Positions 8,701 to 15,600 of a stretch of DNA of 52,934 nucleotides are shown one piece after another. The stretch spans positions 1 to 52,934 of the forward strand of contig CACYPS010000021.1 of assembly GCA_902776305.1 (NCBI GenBank), given 5' to 3'. The DNA is from an uncultured Lachnospiraceae bacterium (GTDB lineage Bacteria; Bacillota; Clostridia; Lachnospirales; Lachnospiraceae). Position 1 is the first letter of the stretch. Every line of letters begins with the position of its first letter. Position numbers and translations under genes: made by a program. Under the pieces are notes generated by a model, which was not told where the DNA came from, searched no databases, and saw nothing but the letters and a program-made list of their open reading frames with translations.

Positions 8701-8985
8701 GCCGATCCAGATAAAACCTTCTTTCGTTTCGGTTATTGCGTTCGCTTCCGAAGTGGGAAGGCCGTTGGTGTTATTATAGAGGACTGCGGAATACCCTTCA
8801 ACGGACCCGGTGGGGTCTACAGAGAGCGAGCGGTTCCTTCCGCCGGAAGCATTCACGCCGGCCACGGATTTCATTGCAAAACAAGTATGCGCATTTATAA
8901 AAATCAGGAGGACAAACAGTATCGGCAAGATGCTGTATTTATCGATTATCGGTTCTCTTTTCAGCACAGTAATAATCTCCGTCAT
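5734..8985 (-). CDS. two-component-type propeller sensor with SpoIIE/RsbU phosphatase domain
   Basis: A 1083-residue membrane sensor. A signal sequence or first membrane helix (residues 1-38) is followed by a long extracellular beta-propeller built of two-component-regulator propeller repeats (patterns such as GLPTSEANAI, GFIWIGSYGGLIRYDG, LWIGTNDSGV, LWFTSTRQGV), then a Y_Y_Y domain (about 715-785). One membrane helix (about 790-812) leads to a charged coiled coil and a SpoIIE/PP2C phosphatase domain (about 845-1075) with EVGGDFYDFY, IADVSGKGVPASLFM, NAGHEYP and LFLYTDGVPEA. Family knowledge: such phosphatases act on anti-sigma-factor antagonists. The ATG at 8985 has no clear ribosome site; a GTG at 8967 with CGGAG 9 bases upstream is an attractive alternative and leaves the signal peptide intact. 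It stands alone, so the partner-switch proteins must be elsewhere. Confidence 0.9.
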   Translation of the reverse strand: MTEIITVLKREPIIDKYSILPILFVLLIFINAHTCFAMKSVAGVNASGGRNRSLSVDPTGSVEGYSAVLYNNTNGLPTSEANAITETKEGFIWIGSYGGLIRYDGHSFVRLDSTTGVASVVYLYTDSKDRLWIGTNDSGVFMMYRDELLKWGKAEGLKSSYVYSIAEDRRGNMYIATNEGLMIIDPSMELRNFGDPRVDDAYIRSLRKSNDGYIYGIDVDGNIFTILDGKIDTYLDSDTSPVKGVMSILPDTDNLGYVYLGTETSQVYYGNLKNGFSDMETYDISPITYVENFEKIDGKLWICGGNGIGTVWDGNFYKLDNVPMNNSVGHAMTDYEGNLWFTSTRQGVMKITPNQFSNLYERYGLPATVVNSTCLYNDMLFVGTDNGLTVLDDEGPLSELPLTKAETASGVPIEATDLFELLGGCRIRSVIRDSQNNLWISSWRKIGLLRYDGNKATVFTEEDGLLSDRVRTVCERRDGSLLVVSTGGVSIIEGDRVVKSYGEKDGVINAESLTVAEGMNGDIILGTDGGGLYIISENGVQNLNIKDGLSSEIIMRIKRDPIRDLFWIVTSNSIAYMTADYKITTITNFPYSNNFDIYENKVGDLWVFSSNGIYVTPAEEMLDNKNLNPVYYGIFNGLPCIPTANSYSYLDDNGNLYMAGSTGVGKVNIDDTHGNVNTLKVAVPYIDADGIRMYPDNSGKFTVSSHVRRLTIYSFVYNYSLSNPLVSYQLNGFDKKSITVNRSELVPIDYTNLPGGTYYFTVKLMDAMGRGNRSFAIQITKEKAFYEYPWFYAVMGLLVLACVVAGVRMYVARRMHLLELKHQAEAERERLVTELKMATQIQESMLPNTFPAYPDRKEFDIYASMEPAREVGGDFYDFYLIDDDHLGIVIADVSGKGVPASLFMMRAKTIVQSYAMLGITAGEILSRTNESLCNSNDMEMFVTAWVGVLEISTGIITAANAGHEYPMIYRSADDTYTMLKDKHGFVMGGLEGMFYKEYKIELHPGDKLFLYTDGVPEATDSNNELFGANRMLEALNAKTRVMPKEVLGNVRESVTVFVGSAEQFDDLTMLCLEYRGPSTSAEG

Positions 8986-9046
8986 GTTATGAAATTTTGG
9001 GAATGATTGTCGAAAAAAGGTGTCCTTAGTATATCATAAAATAATG

Positions 9047-9074
9047 TTGAAAAGACGCAATTTTTCGGTATAAT
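9047..9074 (+). promoter_or_regulatory. promoter of cls
   Basis: TTGAAA (9047-9052), 16 bases, TATAAT (9069-9074). The transcript would begin near 9081, giving a leader of about 100 bases. Confidence 0.7.
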
Positions 9075-9096
9075 TAGTAAACATGAAATCTGAACG

Positions 9097-9128
9097 GTAT
9101 TATGCATGAGGTTTCCGCCTCGTAATAC
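9097..9128 (+). other. hairpin in the cls leader
   Basis: GTATTA (9097-9102) pairs with TAATAC (9123-9128), and inside it GAGG (9108-9111) pairs with CCTC (9118-9121). A competing pair exists: CTCATAATAACC (9134-9145 region) can pair with the same GGTATTAT strand. This offers two alternative folds of the leader; no T-run follows. Confidence 0.45.
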
Positions 9129-9179
9129 GTCAGCTCATAATAACCGACATTTGTGTAAATGGAAAGGAGTTACTTCAAG

Positions 9180-10748
9180 ATGTCTTCCGGTAAAAAAACA
9201 GTGGAGAAAAAGGCTTCTACAAGGAACGGAGTGTTGCGGGTTATTTTTGTCGTAATCGCATTCTGCCTTGAGATAGCTTTTATTGTAGGTCTGTTTCGGT
9301 CAGGCCTCGACCAATACGCGGAGATTGTCTCTATCGTCATTCGAATCCTGGCATTACTGATAGTGCTCGCACTTTACAGTCAGAACAGCCCGCCTTCCCT
9401 CAAGATTCCCTGGATCATTTTGATTCTGCTCGCCCCGCCTATCGGTGTTGCGCTCTATCTTATGATCGGTCTGGCAGGTTCGACGAAAAAGATGAAAGAA
9501 CGTTATGAAAATGAGGACCGGAAGCTCCTGCCGTTCCTTGTCCAGAACAATGCCGTGTCAGATGAACTCGCTATGACTCACCCTTCCTGCAGCGGAGTCA
9601 GCAGATATATATACAGGGAGAGCAAATATCCGATTTATCACAATTCAAAAGTAGACTATTTCGCAGATGCGTCCGATGGACTTGAGTCACAGAAGAAGGA
9701 TATGCGTGAGGCGAAGAAATTCATCTTTATGGAATACTTTGCCATCGAGAACGCCGAGAGCTGGCAGGGCGTGGAAGAGATACTGGCGGAAAAAGCTTCG
9801 GAAGGTCTTGATGTAAGAGTGTTTTATGATGATGTGGGCAGTATCGGTTTTATCAACGTAGATTTTGTCAAGCGTCTTGAAAAACTCGGGATCAAGTGCC
9901 GGGTATTTAATCCGATGACGCCTGCTCTGAACATTTTTCTTAATAACAGAGACCACCGGAAGATGACCGTTATCGACGGAAAAATCGGTTACACCGGCGG
10001 TTACAATATTGCCAACGAGTATTTCAACGTCACATCGCCTTACGGATACTGGAAGGATACAGGCGTCCGCATAGAGGGTGAAGCTGTCAAAGCCCTGACA
10101 GCCACTTTCCTGTCCATGTGGAATGCTGTTCGGGATAATGATAAGGACGACACGCATTACGGGACTTTCTTCCCGGAAGCAGACAGGCAGGAGAAAGTCG
10201 ACGGATACGTTCAGTTCTATGCGGACAGCCCGATGGATAAGCTCCCGGTTGGTGAGGACGTCTATATGAGCATGGCGAACCGTGCGAAGAAGTATCTGTA
10301 TATTATTACACCGTACCTTATTATTACAGACGAGATGAACCGAACCCTGGGCATCGCAGCGAAGCGGGGAGTCGATGTAAGAATTGTTACGCCGGGTATT
10401 CCGGATAAGCCTTTAATTTACAAGATAACGAGATCCTATTACAGTCATCTGGCGATAAGCGGAGTACGAATTTTTGAATACACTCCCGGATTCTGCCATG
10501 CGAAGATGAGTGTATCTGATGACATAATTGCCACGTGCGGAACAATTAATATGGATTACCGGAGCCTGTATCATCATTTTGAGTGCGGCTGTCTGATGGT
10601 CGAGTCTGACGCGGTTCTGGCGATCAGAGATGATTTCGAGGATATATTTGCCAAAAGTACTGAAGTTACGGAGAAGTATCGAAGCGGCAGGTCTGCCGTC
10701 CTTCGGTTTGGGCAGCTGCTCCTTCGAGTGGCAGCACCTCTGTTATAA
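9180..10748 (+). CDS. cls: cardiolipin synthase (phospholipase D superfamily)
   Basis: A 522-residue protein that condenses phosphatidylglycerol into cardiolipin at the membrane. Two hydrophobic helices occupy about residues 18-75, including the PPIGVALYLMIG segment typical of Cls. Two HKD catalytic motifs are intact: HRKMTVID at H259, followed by GGYNIANEY, and HAKMSVSD at H440. The length suits bacterial Cls (about 480-520). AAAGGAG about 10 bases before 9180 selects this ATG over one at 9159 that has no ribosome site. It is transcribed alone from the promoter at 9047. Confidence 0.93.
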   Translation: MSSGKKTVEKKASTRNGVLRVIFVVIAFCLEIAFIVGLFRSGLDQYAEIVSIVIRILALLIVLALYSQNSPPSLKIPWIILILLAPPIGVALYLMIGLAGSTKKMKERYENEDRKLLPFLVQNNAVSDELAMTHPSCSGVSRYIYRESKYPIYHNSKVDYFADASDGLESQKKDMREAKKFIFMEYFAIENAESWQGVEEILAEKASEGLDVRVFYDDVGSIGFINVDFVKRLEKLGIKCRVFNPMTPALNIFLNNRDHRKMTVIDGKIGYTGGYNIANEYFNVTSPYGYWKDTGVRIEGEAVKALTATFLSMWNAVRDNDKDDTHYGTFFPEADRQEKVDGYVQFYADSPMDKLPVGEDVYMSMANRAKKYLYIITPYLIITDEMNRTLGIAAKRGVDVRIVTPGIPDKPLIYKITRSYYSHLAISGVRIFEYTPGFCHAKMSVSDDIIATCGTINMDYRSLYHHFECGCLMVESDAVLAIRDDFEDIFAKSTEVTEKYRSGRSAVLRFGQLLLRVAAPLL

Positions 10749-10860
10749 TTATTGACGCAGAATTCTCGTGATTAAGTCGTGAGATGAATGTGCAAAATGA
10801 AACTCAACTCTGATATGGGATCCAAAACGATGTCAGAGACTTAAAAGCCTCTGACGGAGT
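10744..10860 (+). ncRNA. family A structured element, copy 1 (upstream of metY)
   Basis: TATAAT (10744-10749) overlaps the cls stop codon. It is followed by a hairpin: CGCA (10756-10759) pairs with TGTG (10789-10792), then a symmetric GAA/GAA internal loop, then CTCGTG (10765-10770) with CGTGAG (10778-10783), which includes two adjacent G-U pairs. A second stem follows, CTCTGATAT (10808-10816) with ATGTCAGAG (10830-10838); CTCTGA at 10849-10854 can compete for TCAGAG. About 115 bases match the copy at 44141. The intrinsic terminator at 10891 could end this transcript, making a small RNA of roughly 170 bases. Confidence 0.55.
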
Positions 10861-10890
10861 GCAGATACGTATTGAGAAAGGATCATAGAA

Positions 10891-10933
10891 CATGAGCCTG
10901 CTATAGGTCAAAGCTATAGCAGGCTCATGTTTT
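10891..10933 (+). terminator. strong intrinsic terminator between family A copy 1 and metY
   Basis: A perfect 16-bp stem, CATGAGCCTGCTATAG (10891-10906) with its complement (10914-10929), a 7-base loop and TTTT. It separates the upstream element from the metY promoter at 10940. Confidence 0.85.
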
Positions 10934-10939
10934 AATGTA

Positions 10940-10969
10940 TTAACACTTTTTCGAAAAACCTATTACAAT
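10940..10969 (+). promoter_or_regulatory. promoter of metY
   Basis: TTAACA (10940-10945), 18 bases, TACAAT (10964-10969), just after the terminator. metY therefore probably has its own start, independent of the upstream element. Confidence 0.6.
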
Positions 10970-11006
10970 AGTAGGAAATAAAGAAATTCGAACGGAGGAG
11001 AGCATC

Positions 11007-12314
11007 ATGGCACAGATTACAAAAGAAACCGCATCAAAATGGAGATTCGAGACAAAACAGCTTCACGTAGGACAGGAAGACTATGACCACGCAACAGATT
11101 CGCGTGCCGTACCGATATATCAGACCTCATCCTTTGTATTCAAGAATAGCCAGCACGCGGCAGACAGATTTGCCCTGAGAGATGCAGGCAATATTTACGG
11201 GCGTCTGACGAACCCGACAGAGGATATATTTGAACAGAGAATAGCCGCTCTGGAAGGCGGAATAGCAGCTCTTTCCGTTGCCTCCGGCGCAGCCGCCGTC
11301 ACATATGCAATCCAAAATGTTGCGCTCGCGGGCGATCATATAGTCGCTGCCAGGAACATTTACGGCGGAACATATAATCTGCTGGCTCACACCCTGATAG
11401 ATTACGGTATCCGGACGACTTTCGTGGATCCGCTCGTTCTTAAGAACTTTGAGGACGCCATACAGCCGAACACGAAAGCCCTTTACATCGAGACGCTCGG
11501 TAACCCGAACGGGGAGGTCGTTGACATAGAGGGTGTCGCGGAGATCGCGCACAGGCACGGCATCCCGGTCATTATCGATAACACATTCGCGACACCGTAC
11601 CTCCTGAGACCAATCGAGCACGGCGCTGACATTGTTGTTGAATCTGCTACCAAGTTCATCGGAGGCCATGGCACGTCGATCGGCGGCGTCATTGTGGACG
11701 GCGGAAAATTCGACTGGGGTGCGCATCCGGAGAAATTCCCGCAGCTTACTCAGCCGAACGAGAGTTATCATGGCATCAGTTTCGTGCAGGCAGCGGGACC
11801 GGCGGCTTTCATAACGAGAATACGTGCGATTCTTTTAAGAGATACGGGTTCCACTCTTTCACCTATTCATAACTTTATATTCCTGCAGGGTCTGGAGACG
11901 TTGTCGCTCCGTGTCGAGAGACATGTTGAGAATACGTTGAAGGTCATTGACTATCTGAAGACGGTTCCGCAGGTCGAGAGTATCAGCCATCCGTCGCTTT
12001 CCGAGAATCCGGAGCAGAAGAGGCTCTACAATGAATATTTCCCGAACGGAGCGGGTTCCATATTCACATTCCGCATTAAGGGCGGAGCGAAGGAGGCCCA
12101 GGATTTCATCGACAGGCTGCAGCTGTTCAGCCTTCTTGCAAATGTTGCGGATGTGAAGTCTCTGGTGATCCATCCGGCCAGCACGACGCATTCGGAACTG
12201 AATGAGGAGGAGCTGGTGGAGCAGGGAATTTATCCGAACACGATCCGTCTTTCCATCGGAACGGAGCATATCGATGATATTATTGCTGATCTGAAGCAGG
12301 CATTTGAGGGATGA
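11007..12314 (+). CDS. metY: O-acetylhomoserine sulfhydrylase
   Basis: A 435-residue PLP enzyme of the Cys/Met metabolism family. It joins O-acetylhomoserine with sulfide (or methanethiol) to give homocysteine (or methionine). The N-terminal FETKQLHVGQ, the IYQTSSFVF and YGRLTNPT segments and the length of about 430 fit the OAH sulfhydrylase subgroup rather than shorter MetB/MetC. The PLP lysine is K216 in ESATKFIGGHG. CGGAGGAG precedes the ATG. It is monocistronic, ended by the nested terminator at 12331. It fits the sulfur theme of the 28.7-35.9 kb island, though they are far apart. Confidence 0.94.
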   Translation: MAQITKETASKWRFETKQLHVGQEDYDHATDSRAVPIYQTSSFVFKNSQHAADRFALRDAGNIYGRLTNPTEDIFEQRIAALEGGIAALSVASGAAAVTYAIQNVALAGDHIVAARNIYGGTYNLLAHTLIDYGIRTTFVDPLVLKNFEDAIQPNTKALYIETLGNPNGEVVDIEGVAEIAHRHGIPVIIDNTFATPYLLRPIEHGADIVVESATKFIGGHGTSIGGVIVDGGKFDWGAHPEKFPQLTQPNESYHGISFVQAAGPAAFITRIRAILLRDTGSTLSPIHNFIFLQGLETLSLRVERHVENTLKVIDYLKTVPQVESISHPSLSENPEQKRLYNEYFPNGAGSIFTFRIKGGAKEAQDFIDRLQLFSLLANVADVKSLVIHPASTTHSELNEEELVEQGIYPNTIRLSIGTEHIDDIIADLKQAFEG

Positions 12315-12330
12315 TAGCAAGCTGCCCTTG

Positions 12331-12428
12331 GCTGCCGCATTAGACGGAGTCGCCGCTGCATATCGCAGACATTTGCAAATAATGTCTGCGATATGCAGCG
12401 GCGGCGCGCCTTAATGCGGCAGCTTTTC
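12331..12428 (+). terminator. long nested hairpin, family B copy 2 (metY terminator)
   Basis: The outer stem GCTGCCGCATTA (12331-12342) pairs with TAATGCGGCAGC (12412-12423), followed by TTTTCTTT. An inner perfect 23-bp stem (12351-12373 with 12381-12403) ends in CAGACATT-tgcaaat-AATGTCTG. The apical core ATTTGCAAAT is itself palindromic and is shared with the copies at 5550 and 47412. Confidence 0.85.
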
Positions 12429-12460
12429 TTTATGTTCATACCGGGGGCACATAGTCTCTC

Positions 12461-12489
12461 TTGTTAATCGGAAATTCGTGTGATATACT
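12461..12489 (+). promoter_or_regulatory. promoter upstream of tRNA-Leu
   Basis: TTGTTA (12461-12466), 17 bases, TATACT (12484-12489). A second TATACT at 12545-12550 lies nearer the tRNA but has no clear -35. Confidence 0.5.
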
Positions 12490-12502
12490 GAATTTATCTT
12501 GA

Positions 12503-12530
12503 AAAAGTGCGTATTTTTATGCACTTTTTT
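12503..12530 (+). terminator. hairpin with T-run between promoter and tRNA-Leu
   Basis: AAAAAGTGC and GCACTTTTTT pair around an A/T loop just a few bases after the expected start from the 12461 promoter. It could be a bidirectional terminator, leaving the tRNA to the second -10 at 12545. Confidence 0.5.
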
Positions 12531-12569
12531 GTGATAAAATCTGATATACTATCACATCTATGGTGTCAT

Positions 12570-12651
12570 GCGGCCGTGACGGAATTGGCAGACGTGCAGG
12601 ATTTAGGTTCCTGTGTCGCAAGGCGTGAGGGTTCGACTCCCTTCGGCCGCA
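12570..12651 (+). tRNA. tRNA-Leu (anticodon UAG)
   Basis: An 82-base class II tRNA. The acceptor stem is GCGGCCG/CGGCCGC with discriminator A at 12651. The anticodon stem CAGGA/TCCTG holds loop TTTAGGT, anticodon TAG with G37. A long variable arm follows (TGTCGCAAGGCGT), then the T arm with GGTTCGACTCC. CCA is not encoded. It reads CUN leucine codons. trkA begins 31 bases downstream. Confidence 0.96.
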
Positions 12652-12682
12652 GCTCTTATTTACACCGACAGGAGACGATCCT

Positions 12683-14050
12683 ATGAAAATTATTATTGTA
12701 GGCTGCGGCAAAGTCGGCGGAACACTCGCCAAGCAGCTATGCAGCGAAGGACATGATGTAACAGTCCTTGACAAAGATGCGTCCAAACTGCGCGCTATGT
12801 CATCAGGATATGACGTGCTTGCACTGGAAGGCGACGCATCCAGTTACAGTGACCTGAAAGAAGCAGGTGTGGAGGATGCAGACATCCTGATCGCGGTCAC
12901 TGATTCCGACGAGAAAAATCTTCTATGCTGTCTGATCGGACGCAAAACAGGCAATCTAAAGGCAATCGCCAGAGTAAGGAATCCCGTTTATAACAGTGAA
13001 GTTGAGTTTTTCCGCAAAGGCTTTGGTCTTGCGATGGTCATTAACCCGGAGATGGCTGCGGCTTCTGAAATTGCGCGTATGTTCCGTTTCCCGTCGGCCA
13101 TCAACATCGAAACTTTCGCGAAGGGGCATATTGAGCTCCTCACGTTCCATCTTCCCGAGCACAGCAAGCTGGCAGGAAAACCGCTCACATATATCCATTC
13201 CAAGCTTCATACAGATGTCCTTGTCGTCATGGTGAAGCGCGGCGACCAGGTGACGATTCCGTCCGGTGATTTTGTCGTTCAGGCCGGCGATGTCCTTTCC
13301 ATAGTGACAGGACACGGACAGGCACATGATTTCTTCGGCAAGATCGGCATCGAGACGAACCGCGTCAAAAATGTTATGATCGTCGGCGGCGGTAAAGTCA
13401 CATATTATGTTGCGAAGAAGCTGATTGAGAACGGCATCTCTGTCAAGATCATAGAACGGGACAGGACAAAATGCGATGAACTCTCGGACCTTCTGCCGAG
13501 AGCCGAGATTATTCACGGGGACGGCATAGACGAAGATCTGCTGCTCGAAGAGGGAATCGAGGTCGTCGACGGATTCACGGCGCTGACCGGACTCGACGAA
13601 CAGAATATCATGATAGGTCTCTTTGCCAAGAGTGTATCCAAGTCCAATGTCAAGCTGGTCACCAAGATCACAAAGATTTCCTTCGACGATGTTATTGCCG
13701 GGCTGAATCTGGGGTCTATCGTTAATCCGAAGGAGATAACAGCCGATTATATCCTTCAGTTCGTCCGCTCGATGCAGGCTTCCGTGGGCAGCGAGATGGA
13801 AAATCTGTACAAGCTTCCGGATTCGAATGCCGAGGCGATGGAATTCCATATCGGTGAACAGTGCAAGGCTTGCGATATTCCTCTTCAGAAGCTTCGTCTG
13901 AAGAAGAATATTCTGATTGCCAAGATCTATCGAGGCGATCATCTTTTCACACCGACCGGTTCGGATTACATGCAAGTCGGCGACACGGTCGTCCTTGTCG
14001 CTCTGCGCGAACACAAGATTACGAATCTCGATGATATTCTTGAAAGCTGA
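12683..14050 (+). CDS. trkA: Trk potassium uptake regulatory subunit TrkA
   Basis: A 455-residue cytosolic peripheral protein that binds NAD(H) and gates the TrkH potassium channel. It contains two tandem Rossmann RCK_N units, beginning IIIVGCGKVGG (residue 3) and VMIVGGGKVTYYVAKKL (about residue 232), each followed by an RCK_C domain. AGGAG precedes the ATG. It is followed after 23 bases by trkH, so the two form an operon. A long antisense frame exists inside but shows no coding signs. Confidence 0.95.
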   Translation: MKIIIVGCGKVGGTLAKQLCSEGHDVTVLDKDASKLRAMSSGYDVLALEGDASSYSDLKEAGVEDADILIAVTDSDEKNLLCCLIGRKTGNLKAIARVRNPVYNSEVEFFRKGFGLAMVINPEMAAASEIARMFRFPSAINIETFAKGHIELLTFHLPEHSKLAGKPLTYIHSKLHTDVLVVMVKRGDQVTIPSGDFVVQAGDVLSIVTGHGQAHDFFGKIGIETNRVKNVMIVGGGKVTYYVAKKLIENGISVKIIERDRTKCDELSDLLPRAEIIHGDGIDEDLLLEEGIEVVDGFTALTGLDEQNIMIGLFAKSVSKSNVKLVTKITKISFDDVIAGLNLGSIVNPKEITADYILQFVRSMQASVGSEMENLYKLPDSNAEAMEFHIGEQCKACDIPLQKLRLKKNILIAKIYRGDHLFTPTGSDYMQVGDTVVLVALREHKITNLDDILES

Positions 14051-14073
14051 GGCAGGGGGGCGATTCATAAACC

Positions 14074-15516
14074 ATGAATTACGGTATAGTTATTTATGTT
14101 CTGGGGTGGATCCTGAGAATCGAAGGCGTTCTCCTGCTGCTCCCGTGCGTGACCGCTCTGATTTACGGTGAGAGAGCGGGATTCGCATATGTCGCAGGTG
14201 CGGCGATAGCCTTTGTACTCGGCTTTGCGCTCAGCTTTAAAAAACCGCGCAGCACCAAGGTTTATGCAAGAGAGGGATTTGTCGTAGTTGCTCTTGCATG
14301 GCTTGTCATGTCGCTCGTAGGCGCACTGCCTTTTACACTGTGCGGTGATATTCCGAATTATCTCAATGCGGTTTTTGAGACGGTATCCGGATTTACAACG
14401 ACCGGAGCGTCCATATTACCCGAGGTGGAGTCTCTTAACCACTGCTCGCTGATCTGGCGAAGTTTTACGCACTGGGTAGGAGGCATGGGAATATTTGTCT
14501 TCATGCTTGCTGTTGTGCCGCTTCTCGGAGGTTCGACCTTTAACCTTATGAAGGCAGAAAGCCCGGGACCTGTCGTCGGTAAATTCGTTCCCAAGATCCG
14601 TGACAGCGCGGTCATCCTTTACGGTATTTATCTCGCTATAACAGTCACGGAGATGCTGCTTCTCTGGATTTTCGGTATGCCGCTCTTTGAAGCTGCGTGC
14701 CATACGTTCGGAACCGTGGGTACCGGAGGATTTTCAGTCAAAAATGTCGGCTATATGGGATACTCCCCGATTTTGCAGAATATCACTACATTCTTCATGA
14801 TTGCATGCGGTATCAACTTCCAGTTCTATTTTTACCTGTTAGCTAAGAAATTTAAACTGGCGATCGGTATGTCGGAGGTAAGGGCATATCTGACCATCAT
14901 TCTTACTTCCATCATTCTTATCTCATTCAACGTAAGAGGAATGTATACGACGTTGGAAGAGACTGTGCGTCATGCGGCTTTTCAGGTCGGTACGATCATA
15001 ACGACGACCGGCTATGCGACGTATGACTTTGACAAATGGCCGGAATTCAGTAAAAGCATCCTTCTCATTTTGATGATTGTGGGAGCCTGCGCCGGTTCGA
15101 CCGGCGGCGGAATGAAAATCTCCCGCGTCGTTATCGTGGTCAAGGGAATGAGGAAGGAGCTGAACAGCATTATCCATCCGAGATATATCAAAAAGATTCA
15201 GTTCGACGGTGTGCCGGTAGCGCATGAGACTGTCAGAAATACAAATGTTTTCATAGCTATTTATTTCGTGATCATGATTTTGTCAGTTCTGCTGGTGTCT
15301 GTGGATAACCATGATTTTACTACTAATTTCACAGCCGTTTCTGCCACACTCAATAATATCGGTCCGGGTCTTTCCATGGTAGGTCCGACGCAGAATTTCA
15401 GTTTCTATTCAGGTTTTTCCAAATGTATCCTGATCTTCGATATGCTTGCCGGACGACTTGAGATATTCCCGATGCTGCTTCTATTTGCTCCGGCAAGTTG
15501 GAAAAAATATACATGA
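14074..15516 (+). CDS. trkH: Trk potassium uptake channel TrkH
   Basis: A 480-residue polytopic membrane protein, the pore of the Trk system. The selectivity-filter-like segments TVSGFTTTGASI, FGTVGTGGFSVKN, TIITTTGYATYDF and SATLNNIGPGLS (four P-loops of the TrkH/KtrB family) are all visible, as is RSFTHWVGGMGIFVF. It acts with TrkA encoded immediately upstream. The ATG at 14074 has a purine-rich site (GGCAGGGGGGC) at rather long spacing. Confidence 0.95.
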   Translation: MNYGIVIYVLGWILRIEGVLLLLPCVTALIYGERAGFAYVAGAAIAFVLGFALSFKKPRSTKVYAREGFVVVALAWLVMSLVGALPFTLCGDIPNYLNAVFETVSGFTTTGASILPEVESLNHCSLIWRSFTHWVGGMGIFVFMLAVVPLLGGSTFNLMKAESPGPVVGKFVPKIRDSAVILYGIYLAITVTEMLLLWIFGMPLFEAACHTFGTVGTGGFSVKNVGYMGYSPILQNITTFFMIACGINFQFYFYLLAKKFKLAIGMSEVRAYLTIILTSIILISFNVRGMYTTLEETVRHAAFQVGTIITTTGYATYDFDKWPEFSKSILLILMIVGACAGSTGGGMKISRVVIVVKGMRKELNSIIHPRYIKKIQFDGVPVAHETVRNTNVFIAIYFVIMILSVLLVSVDNHDFTTNFTAVSATLNNIGPGLSMVGPTQNFSFYSGFSKCILIFDMLAGRLEIFPMLLLFAPASWKKYT

Positions 15517-15600
15517 AAATTTTCCGCTGCGCGAACATTACAGGCGGGCAGTTTCGAAAAAAAGTAACTCTGATTTAATTGTTCTACAAAGGGATAATAT

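Noticed and set aside
10744-11006. SAM riboswitch (S-box) upstream of metY
   Set aside because: The S-box core sequences are absent, and the same element occurs before glmM and a response regulator, which would not fit SAM sensing.
12956-14068. 370-codon open frame antisense to trkA
   Set aside because: It is a shadow of trkA: no ribosome site, no recognisable protein, and the sense strand has clear TrkA motifs throughout.
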